Shown here: in pieces, positions 32,107 through 34,463 of the stretch
Layout of the letters: each line of letters starts with the position of its first letter
Position numbering within the stretch: the first letter of the stretch is position 1
DNA from: Lentisphaerota bacterium
Lineage (GTDB): Bacteria; Verrucomicrobiota; Kiritimatiellia; PWTM01
Assembly (NCBI GenBank): GCA_016873715.1
Contig: VGWF01000046.1
Location: forward strand, 1-34,463
Reading direction: 5' to 3'
DNA length: 34,463 nt
Program-made: the position numbers and the translations under genes
The notes under the pieces: model-generated
Told to the model about the DNA's origin: nothing
The model's input: only the letters and a program-made list of their open reading frames with translations
Databases searched by the model: none

Positions 32107-32234
32107 GGACGCATCTCCGGTCCGCTGCAGCGAAGCGAAGGCGCTCGCACGGGCTTTCCGCTCGACAGATCCCGGTCGCCATGCGGACTCCGAGAGGCGC
32201 GCGCAGGATCAGGTCCGTGAACCGCGGATGCGCC
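32107..32234 (-). mobile_element. MITE-like element copy D, inverted and diverged (128 bp)
   Basis: GGACGCATCTCCGGT (32107-32121) and ACCGCGGATGCGCC (32221-32234) are the family ends with a few substitutions. Read on the minus strand the interior aligns with copy A along its whole length (CCTGATCCTGCG and AAGCCCGTGCGAGCG are shared blocks), so this copy is inserted in the opposite orientation. Flanking CCATCCGTC (32098-32106) and CCATCCATC (32235-32243) match in eight of nine bases. It lies between the divergent sigma and DUF4912 genes. Confidence 0.82.
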
Positions 32235-32249
32235 CCATCCATCTTGCCG

Positions 32250-32279
32250 TTGAAACGGGGAATGCGACCCGGCTATCAT
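32250..32279 (+). promoter_or_regulatory. Strong sigma-70-type promoter close to the DUF4912 start codon
   Basis: TTGAAA (32250-32255) and TATCAT (32274-32279) are 18 nt apart, each five of six to consensus, the best promoter in the window. The start would be around 32286, only about five bases before ATG 32291, and there is no Shine-Dalgarno, suggesting an almost leaderless transcript. Confidence 0.52.
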
Positions 32280-32290
32280 CCGCCGCAGTC

Positions 32291-32983
32291 ATGACCGAGC
32301 GTCCACGCCCGACCGCCGATCGCACCGGCCCCGTTCCGGACGGAACGGCCATGGGCTGCGACGGCGGCGCGACCGATCTCCTCCCCCGCCTCCTCCTGAC
32401 CGGCATCGCCCCGGGCCGCCTGTGCGCGCTCTGGTCCGTCCCGGCCGCGGCATGGCGGCGGGCGCTGGCGCGGGCACCCCGCGGCCGCGCGGCCCTGCGT
32501 CTCTATCGCGTCGATGCTTCCGACCGGAACCCGCCGGGCACGGTCTTCTTCATCGACGGCCCCGGGGCCCTGCGCACCCTCGATGTGCGCGAGGGCGTAT
32601 TCGTCGCCGAGGTCGGCGTGCTTCGTCCCGACGGGCGCATGGACCGGCTTGCGGCTTCGGACCCCGCCACCGTGCCTGCGGCGGAAGAATCCCCCGACAT
32701 CAGCCTCGCCATCGTCGATGTCCGCCACCCGCCGCAGGAGGGGCCGCCCACTCCCCTTCCCGCCGCCCGATTCCTCCGTCTCTTCGCCCTCGGGCGCCAT
32801 CCGCAGCCGTCTGTCCGGCGCGGCCCCGCACGGCCGGCCGGCTCCGTCCCGGCCGTGGGTCAGTACCCCGAGCCCGGCCCGGTCGTTCCGCAGGCCCCGT
32901 CCGGCGGTCACGAAACCGACGCGGAGTCCGGATGGCCGCTCGCCTGCCGACGCCGCCGGACCGGCGCCGAGGATGCCGCCTGA
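32291..32983 (+). CDS. DUF4912-like protein upstream of GH57 gene
   Basis: The 230-aa protein has a middle segment that resembles DUF4912: LCALWSVPAAAWRRAL (start about 42-57), RAALRLYRVDAS, VFFIDGPGALRTLDVREGVFVAEVGVLRPDGRMDRLAASDP (about 80-120). DUF4912 proteins are often encoded next to alpha-glucan enzymes and may fold like a carbohydrate-binding beta-sandwich; function is unknown. The last 90 residues are Pro/Gly/Arg-rich and low complexity. The ATG at 32291 is selected because the longer upstream frame passes through MITE copy D, and a promoter abuts it. Its stop overlaps the GH57 start by one base (TGATG), so the pair is co-translated. Confidence 0.68.
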   Translation: MTERPRPTADRTGPVPDGTAMGCDGGATDLLPRLLLTGIAPGRLCALWSVPAAAWRRALARAPRGRAALRLYRVDASDRNPPGTVFFIDGPGALRTLDVREGVFVAEVGVLRPDGRMDRLAASDPATVPAAEESPDISLAIVDVRHPPQEGPPTPLPAARFLRLFALGRHPQPSVRRGPARPAGSVPAVGQYPEPGPVVPQAPSGGHETDAESGWPLACRRRRTGAEDAA

Positions 32984-34463
32984 TGCCCGCGGCCTGCCTG
33001 AGCCTGATCCTCCACGCGCACCTGCCCTACATCCGGCACGCCGGCGATGCGGCGTCGTTCGAGGAGCGCTGGCTCTTCGAAGCCGTCGCCCAGTGCTACC
33101 TGCCCCTGCTTCGCGTCTTCGAGGGCCTCGTGCGCGATGGCATCCGCGTCCGCATCGCCCTCTCCCTCTCCCCCACGCTGGCCGAAATGCTCGACGACCC
33201 GCTCCTCATGGACCGGTGCGCGCACCACCTCGGCGCGCTCGCCGACCTTGCCGCGCGGGAGACCGTCCGGACGCGGGCCGATGCGCGCTTCCACCGCCTG
33301 GCCCTCGCCCACCGCGATGCGTTTGCCGCCCTGGCGGCGGATTTCGACGCGCGCGGCCGCCGTCTCCTGCCCGCCTTCGCCGCGCTGCGCGACGCGGGCC
33401 TGCTCGACCTCCTCACGACGGCCGCGACGCACGGCCATCTCCCGCTGCTCGGCGCCGTCCCGTCCGCCGCGCGGGCGCAGGTCCGCCTCGGCGCCTCGTC
33501 CCACCGCCGGCGCTTCGGCGCCGCCGCGGGCGGCTTCTGGCCGCCCGAACTGGCCTACCGCCCCGGCATGGAGCGCGACTTCGCGGCCGCCGGCGCGCGA
33601 TGGTTCTGCGTCGAGACCCATGGGCTCCTGCGCGCGTCGACCCGCCCGCAGCACGGGACGTTCGCCCCGGTGGCCTGCCCGAACGGCGTCGCCGCCTTCG
33701 CGCGCGACCCCGACCTCGCGCGCCGCGTGTGGGACGCCCGCCTCGGCTATCCCGGCGACCCGTGGTACCGCGAGTACCACCGCGACATCGGCTACGAGCT
33801 TCCGCCCGACGCCCTCGGCGCGCTCGCGGCCCCGCCCGGCGCGCGCGGTCCGACCGGCATCAAGTACCACCGCGTCACCGGGGGCGAGGGCGACAAGCGG
33901 CCCTACGACCCGTCGCGCGCCGCGGCGAAGGTCGGGGAGCACGCGGCGGACTTCCTCCGCCGCGCCGCGGAGCGGTGCATGGCGGCCGCCGGCGCGATGG
34001 ACCGTCCCGCCCACGTCACCGCACCCTTCGACGCCGAGCTTTTCGGCCACTGGTGGCACGAGGGCCCCGCCTGGATCGACGCGGTCGCGCGACTCGCCGC
34101 CGGGTCGGGCGTCGTCGAGATGCTCTCGCCCTCCGACTACCTCGACCGCCATCCGCGCCTCCAGCGCGCGACGCCCGCGGAATCGAGCTGGGGTGCCGGC
34201 GGCGGCCACGAGACCTGGCTCAACGAGGCCACGGCCTGGATCTGGCCGAGCCTCCACGACGCGGCGCGGCGGATGGAACGGCTGGCCCGGGAGACGCGGC
34301 GAACAACGAACTCCGAACATCGAACGCCGAACATCGAACTCCACCCCCCGGATCCCGGCTCCCGCCCTCCGCTCTCCGCTCCCTGCTCTCCGCTCCCTGC
34401 TCTCCGCTCTTCGCCCTTGGCTCTCCGCCCTCCGACTTCCGACTCCCGACTCCCGCCCTCCGA
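32983..34463 (+). CDS. GH57 1,4-alpha-glucan branching-type enzyme (partial, repeat-interrupted)
   Basis: The GH57 protein, open to the window edge (493 codons visible), belongs to the branching-enzyme group. It opens LSLILHAHLPYIRHAGDA; catalytic nucleophile Glu189 sits in GGFWPPELAY and acid/base Asp350 in APFDAELFGHWWHEG; other marks are ESSWGAGGGHETWLNEATAWIW. It should form alpha-1,6 branches in glycogen or process an alpha-glucan. From 34300 on, after RMERLARE, the coding frame enters the heptamer array, where full-length relatives continue with a helical C-terminal region of about 90 residues (RELLLAQ-like). The repeat frame has no stop in the window, so the product carries a foreign tail or the array is in-frame and the rest follows outside. 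Confidence 0.85.
   Translation, partial: MPAACLSLILHAHLPYIRHAGDAASFEERWLFEAVAQCYLPLLRVFEGLVRDGIRVRIALSLSPTLAEMLDDPLLMDRCAHHLGALADLAARETVRTRADARFHRLALAHRDAFAALAADFDARGRRLLPAFAALRDAGLLDLLTTAATHGHLPLLGAVPSAARAQVRLGASSHRRRFGAAAGGFWPPELAYRPGMERDFAAAGARWFCVETHGLLRASTRPQHGTFAPVACPNGVAAFARDPDLARRVWDARLGYPGDPWYREYHRDIGYELPPDALGALAAPPGARGPTGIKYHRVTGGEGDKRPYDPSRAAAKVGEHAADFLRRAAERCMAAAGAMDRPAHVTAPFDAELFGHWWHEGPAWIDAVARLAAGSGVVEMLSPSDYLDRHPRLQRATPAESSWGAGGGHETWLNEATAWIWPSLHDAARRMERLARETRRTTNSEHRTPNIELHPPDPGSRPPLSAPCSPLPALRSSPLALRPPTSDSRLPPS
34300..34463. repeat. Degenerate heptanucleotide array 3, inside the GH57 frame
   Basis: From 34300 the heptamers are cgaacaa, cgaactc, cgaacat, cgaacgc, cgaacat, cgaactc. 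After a ~17-nt break, from about 34370, they are of type ctccgct, ccctgct, ctccgct, cttcgcc, cttggct, ctccgcc, ctccgac, ttccgac, tcccgac, continuing to the window end. The first block is the reverse complement of the gttcgat-type block at 29263-29322; the second is C/T-rich on the plus strand, hence G/A-rich on the other, like array 1. The array is not complete in this window. Confidence 0.9.

Overview
The window is very GC-rich (roughly 70% by eye), densely coded DNA from a Gram-negative-type (diderm) bacterium. The gene content points to the Planctomycetota-Verrucomicrobiota-Chlamydiota group, perhaps a Kiritimatiellota- or Verrucomicrobiota-like lineage. The clues are an SLA1-homology (SHD1) domain protein, a DUF1080 secreted protein, a FucP-type sugar porter, a jelly-roll surface protein, a class II photolyase, heptose-phosphate genes and a C-terminal-Phe porin. 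This placement is inference; no rRNA or other marker gene is present. I found 29 protein-coding genes, no tRNA or rRNA and no CRISPR array.

Layout. 1-6025: phosphate-type signalling (phoB-like, phoR-like, a porin, phoU), then a secreted endonuclease/exonuclease/phosphatase protein. 6040-10947 (minus): one tight operon read aroQ, accB, accC, asp23, amaP-like, gmhA, pfkB kinase, joining aromatic precursor, fatty acid and heptose synthesis to envelope maintenance. 11719-13784: comB-like phosphatase overlapping a class II DNA photolyase. 13878-18161 (minus): moxR, DUF58, transglutaminase. 18234-18857 (minus): exported jelly-roll protein. 18997-23563: a very large PAS/GAF histidine kinase with its NarL-type regulator. 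23529-24431 (minus): SHD1 protein. 24563-28878: CstA transporter, FucP-type porter, DUF1080, DUF503. 29357-30397: RCK potassium channel. 30417-32019 (minus): sigma-70 factor and apt. 32291-end: DUF4912-like protein and GH57 branching-type enzyme, the latter running into repeats at the window edge.

The most notable content is between the genes. (1) A family of small non-coding mobile elements (MITE-like) has 14-15 bp terminal inverted repeats, GGGCGCATCTCCGGT, and 9-bp target duplications. Four copies (46-171, 4898-4971, 26280-26484, 32107-32234) and one solo right end (11549-11563) are visible. They appear as full, internally deleted, hairpin-loaded and inverted versions. (2) Four tandem copies of a ~125 bp unit (11047-11543), each with two mirrored hairpins, abut the solo element end, and a 9-bp direct repeat brackets the block. 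(3) Three arrays have a degenerate 7-nt period (13794-13856, 28931-29322, 34300-end). The last appears to interrupt the GH57 gene before its expected C-terminal helical region.

Other oddities are a sigma factor with a histone-H1-like Ala/Lys/Pro tail whose end overlaps apt by 104 nt, three successive related GAF-like modules in one kinase, and a strong promoter almost abutting the DUF4912 start codon.
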